NCBI RefSeq assembly: GCF_012985465.1
Contig: NZ_JAAQWN010000002.1
Span: 186,001 to 250,000 of the forward strand
Direction: 5' to 3'
DNA: 64,000 bases
Source of the DNA: Pseudomonas sp. WS 5079
GTDB lineage: Bacteria; Pseudomonadota; Gammaproteobacteria; Pseudomonadales; Pseudomonadaceae
A model generated the notes under the pieces. The model worked only from the letters and a program-made list of their open reading frames with translations. It did not search any database and was not told the DNA's origin. Shown in pieces: positions 25,035 through 34,816 of the stretch (the first letter of the stretch is position 1; every line of letters begins with the position of its first letter). Both the position numbers and the translations under genes were made by a program.

Positions 25035-26984
25035 ATGGGTTTTATCAAAACTGCGCCAATGCGCTATCTGCTGTTGGTGACCGGCGCTTGGCTGGTTATT
25101 TTTCTGTTGACCCGCAGCGTACTGCTCATTACCCACCTGGATGAAGTCGGCGGCAACCTGCTGCCGGTGTTCGGTGTGGGCCTGCTCTACGACCTGGGTT
25201 TCCTGGCCTATGCCGCGCTGCCCCTGGGCCTGTACCTACTGCTGTGCCCACCGGCTTTGTGGCGGCGGCGCGGCCACCGCTGGTTCCTGCAAGGCGTACT
25301 GACCGTCAGCCTGTTCGCCATGCTGTTCACCTCGGTGGCCGAATGGTTGTTCTGGGATGAGTTCGGCGTGCGCTTCAACTTTATCGCCGTCGACTATCTG
25401 GTGTATTCCGATGAGGTGTTGAACAACCTGCTGGAGTCCTACCCAATCGGCAAACTGTTGGGCCTGTTGGCAATACTGGCGATTGTCCTGAGCCTGGCCT
25501 TGCGCAAGCTGTTCAACGCAGCACTCGACTCGCCGCTGCCGGCCATGCGTGGGCGCTTACTCAATGCCGTGGGATTGTTGGTGGTTGCCGGCCTGAGCCT
25601 GCAGTTGGTCAGCCAGGACAGCCCGCGTACCCAGGGTGGCAACGCCTATAACAACGAACTGGCCAGCAATGGCCCATACCAATTCTTCGCCGCGTTCCGC
25701 AACAATGAACTGGACTACAGCCAGTTCTACAAAAGCCTGCCGAGCGATATCGTGGCCCGCCAGCTACGGGCAGAACTCAGTGAACCCAATGCCCGGTTCA
25801 TTGGCACCGATCCACTGGATATCCGCCGCGCCATCGACAACCCCGGCACGTTGCGCAAACCCAATATCGTGCTGGTGACCATCGAAAGCTTCAGCGCCAA
25901 ATACATGGGCAGCAATGGCGACGACCGCAACCTGACCCCCAACCTTGATGAGTTGCGCAAACACAGCCTGTATTTCAGCAACTTCTACGCCACCGGCACC
26001 CGCACCGACCGAGGCCTGGAAGCCATTACCCTGGCCATCCCGCCCACTCCGGGGCGCTCCATCGTCAAACGGATTGGTCGCGAAAGCGGCTTCGCCAGCC
26101 TGGGCCAGCAGCTCAGTGCAATCGGTTATGACAGCGTGTTTGTGTATGGCGGCCGCGGCTACTTCGACAATATGAATGCGTTTTTCAGCGGCAACGGTTA
26201 CCGGGTGGTTGACCAGAGCAGTGTCGCCGAATCCGAAATCAGCTTTAAAAACGCCTGGGGCATGGCCGATGAAGACCTCTTCAAGCAAACCTTGAAGCTG
26301 GCGGATGCCGGTTATGCCAAGCAGCAACCGTTCCTGCTGCAGTTGATGACCACCTCCAACCATCGCCCCTACACCTACCCGGACGGCAGGATCGACATCA
26401 AGTCCGGCAACGGTCGCGACGGTGCGGTGAAATACACTGACTACGCCATCGGCCAATTCCTACAGGCTGCGCGCCAAAAACCGTGGTTCGACAATACGAT
26501 CTTTGTGTTTGTCGCCGACCACACCGCCGGCAGCGCGGGCAAGGAAGACTTGCCCGTCGCCAACTACCAGATTCCACTGTTTATCTATGCGCCGAAATTG
26601 ATCGAGGCCCGGGAAAGCGCGCAACTGGCCAGCCAGATCGACCTCGCCCCGACACTCCTGGGTCTGTTGAACCTGAGCTATGAATCGACGTTTTTCGGAC
26701 GCAACCTGCTGCAAGACAACCCGCTGCCTCCTCGCGTAGTGATCGGCAACTATCAGCACCTGGGCTTGTTTGACGGCACCAACCTGGCAATCCTCAGCCC
26801 CCGCCAAGGCCTGCGGCGCCATGACCAGGCCCTGGGCGCGAGCCAGGAGTCCCGGGTAGACAGCAATGACCCGTTGATCCAACGTGCGATCACTTACTAC
26901 CAGGCAGCCAGTCATGACTTCAAGCAACACCTGTTAGCCTGGAAAGGCGCGAAAGACGCCGTCCCTCAAATGAGTGCGCGCTGA
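25035..26984 (+). CDS. LTA-synthase/sulfatase-family membrane transferase
   Basis: 649 residues; AAGGA lies 8 bases before the ATG at 25035 (a TTG two codons earlier is too close to it). About five N-terminal membrane helices (MRYLLLVTGAWLVIFLLTRSV through the LLGLLAILAIVLSLALRKL region) are followed by a periplasmic alkaline-phosphatase-like domain. The probable metal/nucleophile region is NIVLVTIESFSAKYMG with Thr in ATGTRTDRGLEA, and FVFVADHTAGSAG carries the C-terminal metal ligands. Relatives transfer phosphoglycerol or phosphoethanolamine to envelope lipids or glucans. Adjacent ColRS and two TTTTCAC motifs hint at ColR control. The exact substrate is unknown. Confidence 0.8.
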   Translation: MGFIKTAPMRYLLLVTGAWLVIFLLTRSVLLITHLDEVGGNLLPVFGVGLLYDLGFLAYAALPLGLYLLLCPPALWRRRGHRWFLQGVLTVSLFAMLFTSVAEWLFWDEFGVRFNFIAVDYLVYSDEVLNNLLESYPIGKLLGLLAILAIVLSLALRKLFNAALDSPLPAMRGRLLNAVGLLVVAGLSLQLVSQDSPRTQGGNAYNNELASNGPYQFFAAFRNNELDYSQFYKSLPSDIVARQLRAELSEPNARFIGTDPLDIRRAIDNPGTLRKPNIVLVTIESFSAKYMGSNGDDRNLTPNLDELRKHSLYFSNFYATGTRTDRGLEAITLAIPPTPGRSIVKRIGRESGFASLGQQLSAIGYDSVFVYGGRGYFDNMNAFFSGNGYRVVDQSSVAESEISFKNAWGMADEDLFKQTLKLADAGYAKQQPFLLQLMTTSNHRPYTYPDGRIDIKSGNGRDGAVKYTDYAIGQFLQAARQKPWFDNTIFVFVADHTAGSAGKEDLPVANYQIPLFIYAPKLIEARESAQLASQIDLAPTLLGLLNLSYESTFFGRNLLQDNPLPPRVVIGNYQHLGLFDGTNLAILSPRQGLRRHDQALGASQESRVDSNDPLIQRAITYYQAASHDFKQHLLAWKGAKDAVPQMSAR

Positions 26985-27000
26985 CTCGAAAAGCGCCCAT

Positions 27001-27036
27001 AAAAAAGCCCCGCCTGATCACTCAGGCGGGGCTTTT
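27001..27036. terminator. bidirectional intrinsic terminator
   Basis: AAAAAAGCCCCGCCTGA, loop TCA-like, CTCAGGCGGGGCTTTT: about 12 bp GC stem with A and T runs between the convergent sulfatase-type gene and groEL. Confidence 0.9.
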
Positions 27037-27058
27037 ATGCATCAGGGGTAAGGCTGGC

Positions 27059-28717
<1,659 letters not shown>

Positions 28718-28755
28718 TTAAATACTTTGTAGTAACGGGAAAATGAGCGGAAAAA

Positions 28756-29052
28756 TCAGCCTTCCAGGACAGCGAGAATCTCGTTCTCGGCCATCACCAG
28801 CAGGTCTTCGCCGTCGATTTTCACAGTGTTGCTGCCGGAGTAAGGACCGAATACAACCTTGTCACCCACTTTCACAGCCAGCTCACGTACTTGACCGTCT
28901 TCCAGCGTCTTGCCTGGGCCAACTGCGAGGATCACACCGTGGTTGGCTTTTTCAGCAGCCGAACCTGGCAGAACGATACCGCCAGCGGTTTTCTTTTCTT
29001 CTTCGCTGCGACGGATAACGACGCGGTCGTGCAGAGGACGAAGCTTGCTCAT
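28756..29052 (-). CDS. groS: co-chaperonin GroES
   Basis: 98 residues, the usual length. [15 protein letters not shown] start, mobile loop [18 protein letters not shown], and C-terminal strand EILAVLEG. Heptameric lid for GroEL. A strong AGGAGA ribosome site precedes the ATG. The first gene of groESL, with a leader of roughly 130 bases rich in hairpins. Confidence 0.98.
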   Translation of the reverse strand: MSKLRPLHDRVVIRRSEEEKKTAGGIVLPGSAAEKANHGVILAVGPGKTLEDGQVRELAVKVGDKVVFGPYSGSNTVKIDGEDLLVMAENEILAVLEG

Positions 29053-29083
29053 TGTCGATCTCTCCTAATTGTAAGTTTCATCG

Positions 29084-29174
29084 GCCGGTATCAGTACCGG
29101 CTGGTGGTAGTCCGGCGGTGCCGGTCGCGGTTCGCCAAGCGAAACGCGGAAGTCTGTCTGGTGTCGCCACCAGA
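29084..29174 (-). other. structured groES leader (hairpins)
   Basis: On the minus strand the leader contains CTGGTG-GCGA-CACCAG, then an imperfect GCGTTTCGC/GAACCGC pair, then GCCGGTA-CTGA-TACCGGC, in the stretch between the presumed heat-shock promoter and the GroES start. The role is unknown; mRNA stability or temperature response are options. Confidence 0.4.
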
Positions 29175-29192
29175 AACCTTGCGGTGACCGTT

Positions 29193-29222
29193 ACATAAGG
29201 GCGTATATGCTTATTACAAGGG
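29193..29222 (-). promoter_or_regulatory. candidate sigma-32 (RpoH) promoter of groESL
   Basis: Minus strand reads CCCTTGTAA, 12 bases, CCCTTATGT, which resembles the RpoH consensus CTTGAAA-N11-15-CCCCATTTA. It lies about 140 bases before groES, a normal position. No CIRCE element is seen. Confidence 0.5.
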
Positions 29223-29281
29223 CCAGCGGTGAAAATTTTTACTCCGGCAAGGCACCCGCAGGGGCCATGCCAGGGAGGGTA

Positions 29282-29758
29282 TTACTTGGAGTCGCGGTGC
29301 TCGAACTCGCCTTCGATCACATCACCTTCACGCCCCAGCGGCTGGCGAGGTGCCGGGCCGCCACGGGGTTGCAGGTCGTCGGCAAAGGCACGCTGGCGGA
29401 TCGCCGCTTCTTCGGCACGCTGGCGCAGCTTGCCCGCCAGCAACCGACGGGTGAATGGCAACAGCAGGATCAAACCGAGCACATCGCTGACAAAACCCGG
29501 CACGATCAGCAGGCCACCGGCCAAGGCCATCATCAGGCCTTCGAGCATGGTCTGGGCCGGCAACTCGCCACGGTTCAGGCTTTCACGAGCACGCAGTGCG
29601 GTGGCCAGGCCGGCGATCCGCAGCACGAACACGCCGAGCATCGAGCCGAGAATGATCAGCAGCAGCGCCGGGAAAAACCCGATAGCCCCGCTGACCTTGA
29701 CGAATACGAACAGCTCCAGCACCGGAAACAGCAGAAAGAGCAATAAAAAAGGGCGCAT
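29282..29758 (-). CDS. fxsA: FxsA-family membrane protein
   Basis: 158 residues from 29758 (GAGGA 8 bases before). Hydrophobic helices at about 3-23 (PFLLLFLLFPVLELFVFV), 27-48 (FFPALLLIILGSMLGVFVL) and 75-105 (GLMMALAGGLLIVPGFVSDVLGLILLLPF), then a polar tail. The PGFVSD motif is the FxsA signature. The E. coli member, when abundant, relieves F-plasmid exclusion of phage T7; the cellular role is unknown. Often found just before groES as here. Confidence 0.88.
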   Translation of the reverse strand: MRPFLLLFLLFPVLELFVFVKVSGAIGFFPALLLIILGSMLGVFVLRIAGLATALRARESLNRGELPAQTMLEGLMMALAGGLLIVPGFVSDVLGLILLLPFTRRLLAGKLRQRAEEAAIRQRAFADDLQPRGGPAPRQPLGREGDVIEGEFEHRDSK

Positions 29759-29824
29759 CAAATGGTTCCTCAACGCAAGAATGCCTTGCTACTAGACCTT
29801 AGATGACGTCGCCCTTTCGTGAAT

Positions 29825-30556
29825 TCAAGCGTGTGTGACGGCTTTTTTCGGCCAAGCCTCGGCATGGGCCAGGAAAACCAGGGCCTCGCGCACTTGTGTC
29901 GGAGTGTTGCAAGTATCCGCAAAAGGCAACCAGTGCAGGCCCTGGCCGATGCGCAAATGCATGCCCTCGCCGTCGATACCGGCCAGTTGCGCCGGCTCGA
30001 AGGTCGGCAGGCCGGCCAGTTCGACATAGTGGGCGATGGCCTTGGTGTGATCGCTGTTCATGTGCTCGATCATGCTCAACTCGGCCTTGCCGGCGAACGG
30101 GTTGGCCAGGGTCAGATGATCCACCCAGTGGATCGCCCCGAAACCGCCGATATAGCGATGCCGCACTGGCTTGAGGACCCAGAAATCAAAATCATGGGCC
30201 TTGTGGTAGTTCGCCGAATCCGGGAAGTACCGATAGTAACGCTCGGCGGCGGCAGCAATGGCCGCCTCGTCCTCGAGTTTTTCGGCTTCGGCAAGATAGG
30301 TGAGGCGCCCGACGGCCTGCACGTCATCCGCCTCGCGCTCACCCACCAGCAACGAACATTTGGGGTCTTTTTGCAGGTTATGGGTGTGCTGGGCAATACG
30401 GCTGATCAGGATCAGCGGCCGGCCCTCGGCGTCCAGGCAGTAAGGCACCACCGAACCAAAGGGGAAGCCGGGCATGGCTTTGGAGTGTGTGGCGAGCGCC
30501 CCACGGTATTCCTTGAGCAGTAGTTCTCGGGCATTCTTGGCGACGTGGACGCTCAA
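29825..30556 (-). CDS. HugZ-like FMN-binding split-barrel protein (PNPOx fold plus DUF2470)
   Basis: 243 residues. The N-terminal domain (about 5-150: KNARELLLKEYRGALATHS, GFPFGSVVPYCLDAEGRPLILISRIAQHTHNL) has the pyridoxamine-oxidase-like split barrel; the C-terminal DUF2470 domain begins at MIEHMNSDHTKAIAHY. HugZ proteins of other bacteria bind or cleave heme, while many pseudomonad members are uncharacterised. His in the C-terminal domain is a candidate ligand. A conserved neighbour of groESL-fxsA in Pseudomonas. Confidence 0.82.
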   Translation of the reverse strand: MSVHVAKNARELLLKEYRGALATHSKAMPGFPFGSVVPYCLDAEGRPLILISRIAQHTHNLQKDPKCSLLVGEREADDVQAVGRLTYLAEAEKLEDEAAIAAAAERYYRYFPDSANYHKAHDFDFWVLKPVRHRYIGGFGAIHWVDHLTLANPFAGKAELSMIEHMNSDHTKAIAHYVELAGLPTFEPAQLAGIDGEGMHLRIGQGLHWLPFADTCNTPTQVREALVFLAHAEAWPKKAVTHA

Positions 30557-30631
30557 CTTATGACTCCTTCGATAAACTCCGTCAAAAAACGGACTTGGGC
30601 AACCGCTTAAATCTGCTCACAGGACATGCGA

Positions 30632-31390
30632 ATGCATCTCAACGACAAAGTAATCATTATCACCGGCGGTTGCCAGGGTTTGGGCCGTTCCATGGCCGAG
30701 TATTTTGCAAGTAAAGGTGCCCACCTGGCGCTGGTGGACCTCAATCAGGAAAAGCTCGATGCGGCAGTGGCTGCATGCCAGTCCCATGGCGTCACCGCGC
30801 GCAGCTATCTATGCAATGTGGCAGACGAAGAACAGGTGACCTACACCGTGGCACGGATCGCCGATGATTTCGGCGCGATCCACGGTCTGATCAACAACGC
30901 CGGGATCCTGCGCGATGGCCTGTTGCTCAAGGTCAAGGACGGCGAGATGACCAAGATGAGCCTGGCCCAGTGGCAGGCGGTGATCGACGTCAATCTGACC
31001 GGAGTGTTCCTCTGCACCCGCGAAGTGGCGGCGAAGATGGTGGAGCTGAAAAACCAGGGCGCCATTATCAATATCTCGTCGATCTCCCGCGCGGGTAACG
31101 TGGGCCAGACCAACTATTCGGCGGCCAAGGCCGGCGTGGCGGCGGCGACGGTGACCTGGGCCAAGGAACTGGCGCGCTATGGCATTCGCGTGGCGGGCAT
31201 TGCGCCGGGCTTTATCGAGACCGAGATGACCCTGGGCATGAAGCCCGAGGCGCTGGAGAAGATGACGTCGGGGATCCCGCTCAAGCGCATGGGCCGCCCG
31301 GAAGAAATCGCCCATTCGGCGGGATATATCTTCGAGAACGACTATTACACCGGGCGCATCCTGGAGCTGGATGGGGGGTTGCGCCTGTAA
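30632..31390 (+). CDS. short-chain dehydrogenase/reductase, FabG-like
   Basis: 252 residues from 30632; an ATG two codons earlier lies directly on the AGGA site and is less likely. Rossmann cofactor loop [12 protein letters not shown] at about 88-91, catalytic Ser in NISSISRAG and YSAAKAG (Tyr and Lys four apart). C-terminal [10 protein letters not shown] and ELDGGLRL complete the fold. NAD(P)-dependent carbonyl reduction is expected; the substrate is not known. The stand-alone location and sequence do not prove a role in fatty-acid synthesis. Confidence 0.88.
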   Translation: MHLNDKVIIITGGCQGLGRSMAEYFASKGAHLALVDLNQEKLDAAVAACQSHGVTARSYLCNVADEEQVTYTVARIADDFGAIHGLINNAGILRDGLLLKVKDGEMTKMSLAQWQAVIDVNLTGVFLCTREVAAKMVELKNQGAIINISSISRAGNVGQTNYSAAKAGVAAATVTWAKELARYGIRVAGIAPGFIETEMTLGMKPEALEKMTSGIPLKRMGRPEEIAHSAGYIFENDYYTGRILELDGGLRL

Positions 31391-31407
31391 CAACGCCGAA
31401 AAACAAC

Positions 31408-31498
31408 TGCGGGAGCGGGCTTGCTCGCGATAGCAGACTGGTCAGTTAACGAATATGTCGACTGATACATCGCTATCGCGAGCAAGCCCGCTCCCACA
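31408..31498. repeat. REP pair
   Basis: Left GGGAGCGGGCTTGCTCGCGA and right inverse CGCGAGCAAGCCCGCTCCCA enclose about 45 bases, with a second inner match CGATAGC/GCTATCG. Lies between the convergent SDR and DUF481 genes. Confidence 0.88.
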
Positions 31499-31528
31499 TT
31501 AAAAGTCCGCATTCGTACCGTGGCAGGC

Positions 31529-32536
31529 TTACCAGGTCACGCCAAAACCTGCGGTGTAACGGGTCTTGCTCAAGTCGCTGTCCGAACCGCCGCTGATGAT
31601 GTCGCGCTCGGCCTTGAGATTGAGCGATGCCCATTCGGTGACTTTGTAGCGCAGGCCCATTTCGGCATCGAGGGCGTAGTCGGCAGGACCGGCCAGGGGC
31701 TTGCCCACTTCGCCGTTGGTGAAGAACTCCACGGTCTTGCCGATCAGGTAGCGGTTGTAGTCCCACTTCATGGCCAGGGAATAGAAGTTGTCCTTGCCGC
31801 CGTCCTGGTATTCATAGTCAGTGCGGTTGAGCAGCGAGCCGAGGGAAAACGCGCCCAGTTCATCATCCCAGAACTGATAACCCGGACCGGTACCGACGGT
31901 GCGCTGGCGACGCAGGTCTTCAACCCTGTCGTGCTTGTAGGTCAAGCGCCCCTGCCAGAACCACTGGTCGGTAATAAAGCGGTCCAGCGCGTACTCGGCA
32001 CTCCAGTTGTCGGTGGTGACCACATCGTTCTGGAATTCGCGGTTGTATTCGCCTTCAGCGATATGCCGCCACTTGCCGTGACGGGCGGTGGTCTTGAAGT
32101 CGATGTCATAATCGTCGGTGTCTTTTTCCGCACGCTTGTAGTCCAGCGCCACGTCGACGTTGCCCTTCCACACCAGATCCTCGATCACCGGCTTGGGCTT
32201 GATGATCTGCTGGATGCTGGCCAACTCCACCGTCTTGGGCGTCTCGCCGTTGGCCAGGACCACCTTGCCATCCTCCGCCGGGTGCAGGGACTTGGCCTTC
32301 TCGCCGGTGTAGGCATCCTGCTTGACCAGCAGTTCCTGGTCGCTTTCCAGGGTTTTCACCTGCTTCCAGTCCACCGGGATTGCACCCGCGTATTCAGTCT
32401 GGATCAGCAGTTTGCCGCCGTCGAAAACCTTGATCTTGCCGGTCAGGCGATCACCGTTTTTCAACCAGACCGTATCGGCCAGCACAGGGGTAGAAGCAGT
32501 AAAGACAGCGAGGCACAACAGGGTTCTGGACAACAT
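31529..32536 (-). CDS. DUF481 outer-membrane protein (YdiY-like)
   Basis: 335 residues with signal peptide MLSRTLLCLAVFTASTPVLA. After a short domain (DTVWLKNGDRLTGKIKVFDGGKLLIQTEYAG) the body consists of alternating amphipathic strands (WKGNVDVALDYKRAEKDTDDYDIDF, YALDRFITDQWFWQGRLTYKHDRVEDL) and ends with the aromatic-rich strand TRYTAGFGVTW, typical of a beta barrel assembled by BAM. The family includes the salt-induced E. coli YdiY. Function is unknown. Confidence 0.85.
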   Translation of the reverse strand: MLSRTLLCLAVFTASTPVLADTVWLKNGDRLTGKIKVFDGGKLLIQTEYAGAIPVDWKQVKTLESDQELLVKQDAYTGEKAKSLHPAEDGKVVLANGETPKTVELASIQQIIKPKPVIEDLVWKGNVDVALDYKRAEKDTDDYDIDFKTTARHGKWRHIAEGEYNREFQNDVVTTDNWSAEYALDRFITDQWFWQGRLTYKHDRVEDLRRQRTVGTGPGYQFWDDELGAFSLGSLLNRTDYEYQDGGKDNFYSLAMKWDYNRYLIGKTVEFFTNGEVGKPLAGPADYALDAEMGLRYKVTEWASLNLKAERDIISGGSDSDLSKTRYTAGFGVTW

Positions 32537-32701
32537 AAGCGGTTACGGGGCTCAAGTTTGGCGAAAAAGGAGGCATTATCGGCGTAGCTGAAGTCTTAGC
32601 AAGGACTGACTCAAGGTTTTCTATTGAGTTCAATTCTCAACGGCATTTTTACAGACGTTTCTTACATATCGACGACCAATTTCAACCGAGCTGCCAGAAC
32701 A

Positions 32702-33055
32702 GTGAACGAGCCCGCCGACACCCCGCAAAACCCGGCCGAAATGCGCCGTACCGCGCTGTACCTGACCTTGGCCCAAGTGCCCGAAGGCTGCGTGGTGAGC
32801 TACGGCGAACTGGCGCACCTGGCCGGCCTGGGGCGCGCCGCACGCTTCGTGGGCCGCACCCTGAGCCAGCTTCCCGAGGGTTCCAAGTTGCCCTGGCACC
32901 GGGTAGTCGCCGCCGGCGGTCGGATAAGTCTGCCTGTGGGTAGCGCTTCGGGCGATGAACAACGTGCGCGTTTGCGCAGCGAAGGTGTCAGTATCCTGAA
33001 CAATCGCGTTGATATTCAGCGTCATGGCTGGCGCCCGGTAGAGCACAGCGGTTAG
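32702..33055 (+). CDS. alkyltransferase-like protein (ATL), non-enzymatic MGMT homologue
   Basis: 117 residues, probably from GTG 32702; a longer upstream reading is unlikely and an ATG at 32741 would remove part of the fold. The MGMT C-terminal domain is intact (YLTLAQVPEGCVVSYGELAHLAG, RAARFVGRTLSQLP) but the acceptor PCHRV is PWHRVV, with Trp65 in place of Cys. ATL proteins bind O6-alkylguanine, bend the DNA and recruit nucleotide excision repair. The replaced residue is read directly from the sequence; the repair role is known for E. coli YbaZ and yeast Atl1. Confidence 0.88.
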   Translation: MNEPADTPQNPAEMRRTALYLTLAQVPEGCVVSYGELAHLAGLGRAARFVGRTLSQLPEGSKLPWHRVVAAGGRISLPVGSASGDEQRARLRSEGVSILNNRVDIQRHGWRPVEHSG

Positions 33056-33098
33056 AGTGCGCGCTTTGTTTCCGTAAATCTGAGGCAGACTCCAGCCC

Positions 33099-34631
33099 AT
33101 GCCCCGTAAAACCTGGCGCGCCGCGCTCGCTGCCTATGCCAGCCCCTCGACGTTAGTGCTGTTACTGCTCGGCTTCGCCGCCGGTCTGCCTTACATGTTG
33201 GTGTTCTCGACGCTCTCGGTCTGGTTGCGTGAAGCCGGTGTGGCGCGCGAAACCATTGGCTATGCGAGCCTGATCGGCCTGGCCTATGCGTTCAAGTGGG
33301 TCTGGTCACCACTACTGGACCAATGGCGCCTGCCGCTATTGGGCAAGCTGGGGCGTCGTCGCTCCTGGCTGGTGCTGTCCCAATCCCTGGTAATTCTCGG
33401 TTTGATCGGCATGGGCTTCTGCGACCCGCAGAAACACCTGTCCTGGCTGATCGCCATTGCCGTTATCGTGGCATTTGCCTCCGCCACCCAAGACATCGCG
33501 GTAGACGCCTATCGCCTGGAAATCGCCGACGACAGCCGCCAGGCCGCACTGGCCGCCAGCTATATGTCCGGCTACCGTATCGCCGCCCTGCTGGCCACCG
33601 CCGGCGCGCTGTTCTTTGCCGAGGGCTTTGGCTCCACCGGCTTTAACTACAAACATTCGGCGTGGACCGGCACCTATGTGCTGTTCGGCGTACTGATGAT
33701 CCCCGCCCTGCTCACCAGCTTTTTCATGCGCGAACCCGATGTGCCGTTGCGCACCCAGTTGCAGGCCGGGCGCTATACCTTTGCCCACCAACTGATGTCG
33801 GTATTCGTGTTGATCGTCCTGCTGGTGTCGGTCCCGGCGATGTTCACCCAGCTGTACAACACTGACTTTGCCAGCGTGCTGTTCGAAGGCGTGAGCCTGT
33901 TCGACCTGCTGCTCGAAGACCGCGCGTTCCTGCGCGCCATCCTCTATATCACCCTCACCACCCTGTGCCTTTCGGCCATGGGCCGCCGGGGCCTGGCGCC
34001 GGTGCTGACGCCGGTCAACGACTTTATCCTGCGCTACCGCTGGCAGGCCCTGCTGCTGCTGGGGCTGATCGCCACCTACCGGATGTCGGACACGGTGATG
34101 GGCGTGATGGCCAACGTGTTCTATATCGACCAGGGGTTCACCAAGGACCAGATCGCCAGCGTCAGCAAGATCTTCGGCCTGATCATGACCCTGGTCGGCG
34201 CCGGCATGGGCGGCCTGTTGATCGTGCGATTCGGCATCCTGCCGATCCTGTTTATCGGTGGTATCACCTCGGCCGGCACCAACCTGCTGTTCCTGATGCT
34301 CGCCGACATGGGCGCCGACCTGCAGATGCTGATCTTCACCATCTCCCTGGACAACTTCAGCTCGGGCCTGGCGACTTCGGCGTTCGTCGCCTACCTGTCG
34401 AGCCTGACCAACCTTAAGTTCTCCGCCACCCAGTACGCCCTGCTCAGCTCGATCATGCTGCTGTTGCCACGGTTGATCGGCGGGTACTCGGGGGTCATGG
34501 TGGAAAAGTTCGGCTATCACAACTTCTTCCTGATCACCGCGCTGCTCGGCGTGCCGACACTGCTGCTGATTGCCTTGCATTGGTACCAGGAAAGCCGGCG
34601 GATCCGTTTGAACCCGCCCGAAGAAGGCTGA
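33099..34631 (+). CDS. ampG: AmpG-type muropeptide permease (MFS)
   Basis: 510 residues with 12-14 predicted helices. The start TLVLLLLGFAAGLPYMLVFSTLSVWLREAG and the conserved GLAYAFKWVWSPLLDQWRLP and ASATQDIAVDAYRLE blocks identify the AmpG family. AmpG imports GlcNAc-anhydroMurNAc peptides from the periplasm for peptidoglycan recycling, and so supplies the signals for AmpR-controlled beta-lactamase. P. aeruginosa has two homologues, AmpG and AmpP; this one is nearer AmpG by family features and neighbourhood, but the assignment is not certain. Confidence 0.85.
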   Translation: MPRKTWRAALAAYASPSTLVLLLLGFAAGLPYMLVFSTLSVWLREAGVARETIGYASLIGLAYAFKWVWSPLLDQWRLPLLGKLGRRRSWLVLSQSLVILGLIGMGFCDPQKHLSWLIAIAVIVAFASATQDIAVDAYRLEIADDSRQAALAASYMSGYRIAALLATAGALFFAEGFGSTGFNYKHSAWTGTYVLFGVLMIPALLTSFFMREPDVPLRTQLQAGRYTFAHQLMSVFVLIVLLVSVPAMFTQLYNTDFASVLFEGVSLFDLLLEDRAFLRAILYITLTTLCLSAMGRRGLAPVLTPVNDFILRYRWQALLLLGLIATYRMSDTVMGVMANVFYIDQGFTKDQIASVSKIFGLIMTLVGAGMGGLLIVRFGILPILFIGGITSAGTNLLFLMLADMGADLQMLIFTISLDNFSSGLATSAFVAYLSSLTNLKFSATQYALLSSIMLLLPRLIGGYSGVMVEKFGYHNFFLITALLGVPTLLLIALHWYQESRRIRLNPPEEG

Positions 34632-34635
34632 TACC

Positions 34636-34722
34636 TGTGGGAGCGGGCTTGCCCGCGATAGCATCACTGCGGTTTGCCTGACACACCGAGGCGCCGGCAT
34701 CGCGGCCAAGCCCGCTCCCACA
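34636..34722. repeat. REP pair
   Basis: TGTGGGAGCGGGCTTGCCCG and inverse GGCCAAGCCCGCTCCCACA, with one mismatch near the inner end of the right arm (GCGGCCAAG against GCGGGCAAG elsewhere). Between ampG and proS. Confidence 0.85.
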
Positions 34723-34816
34723 GAAATCCCGTCAGCACCTGATGCCTGTACTCTGGCGGCGACCGCCCGTACAATCCCAGGTCACTTCAAGTCCAAGCAA
34801 CCGACAACGGCCTACC

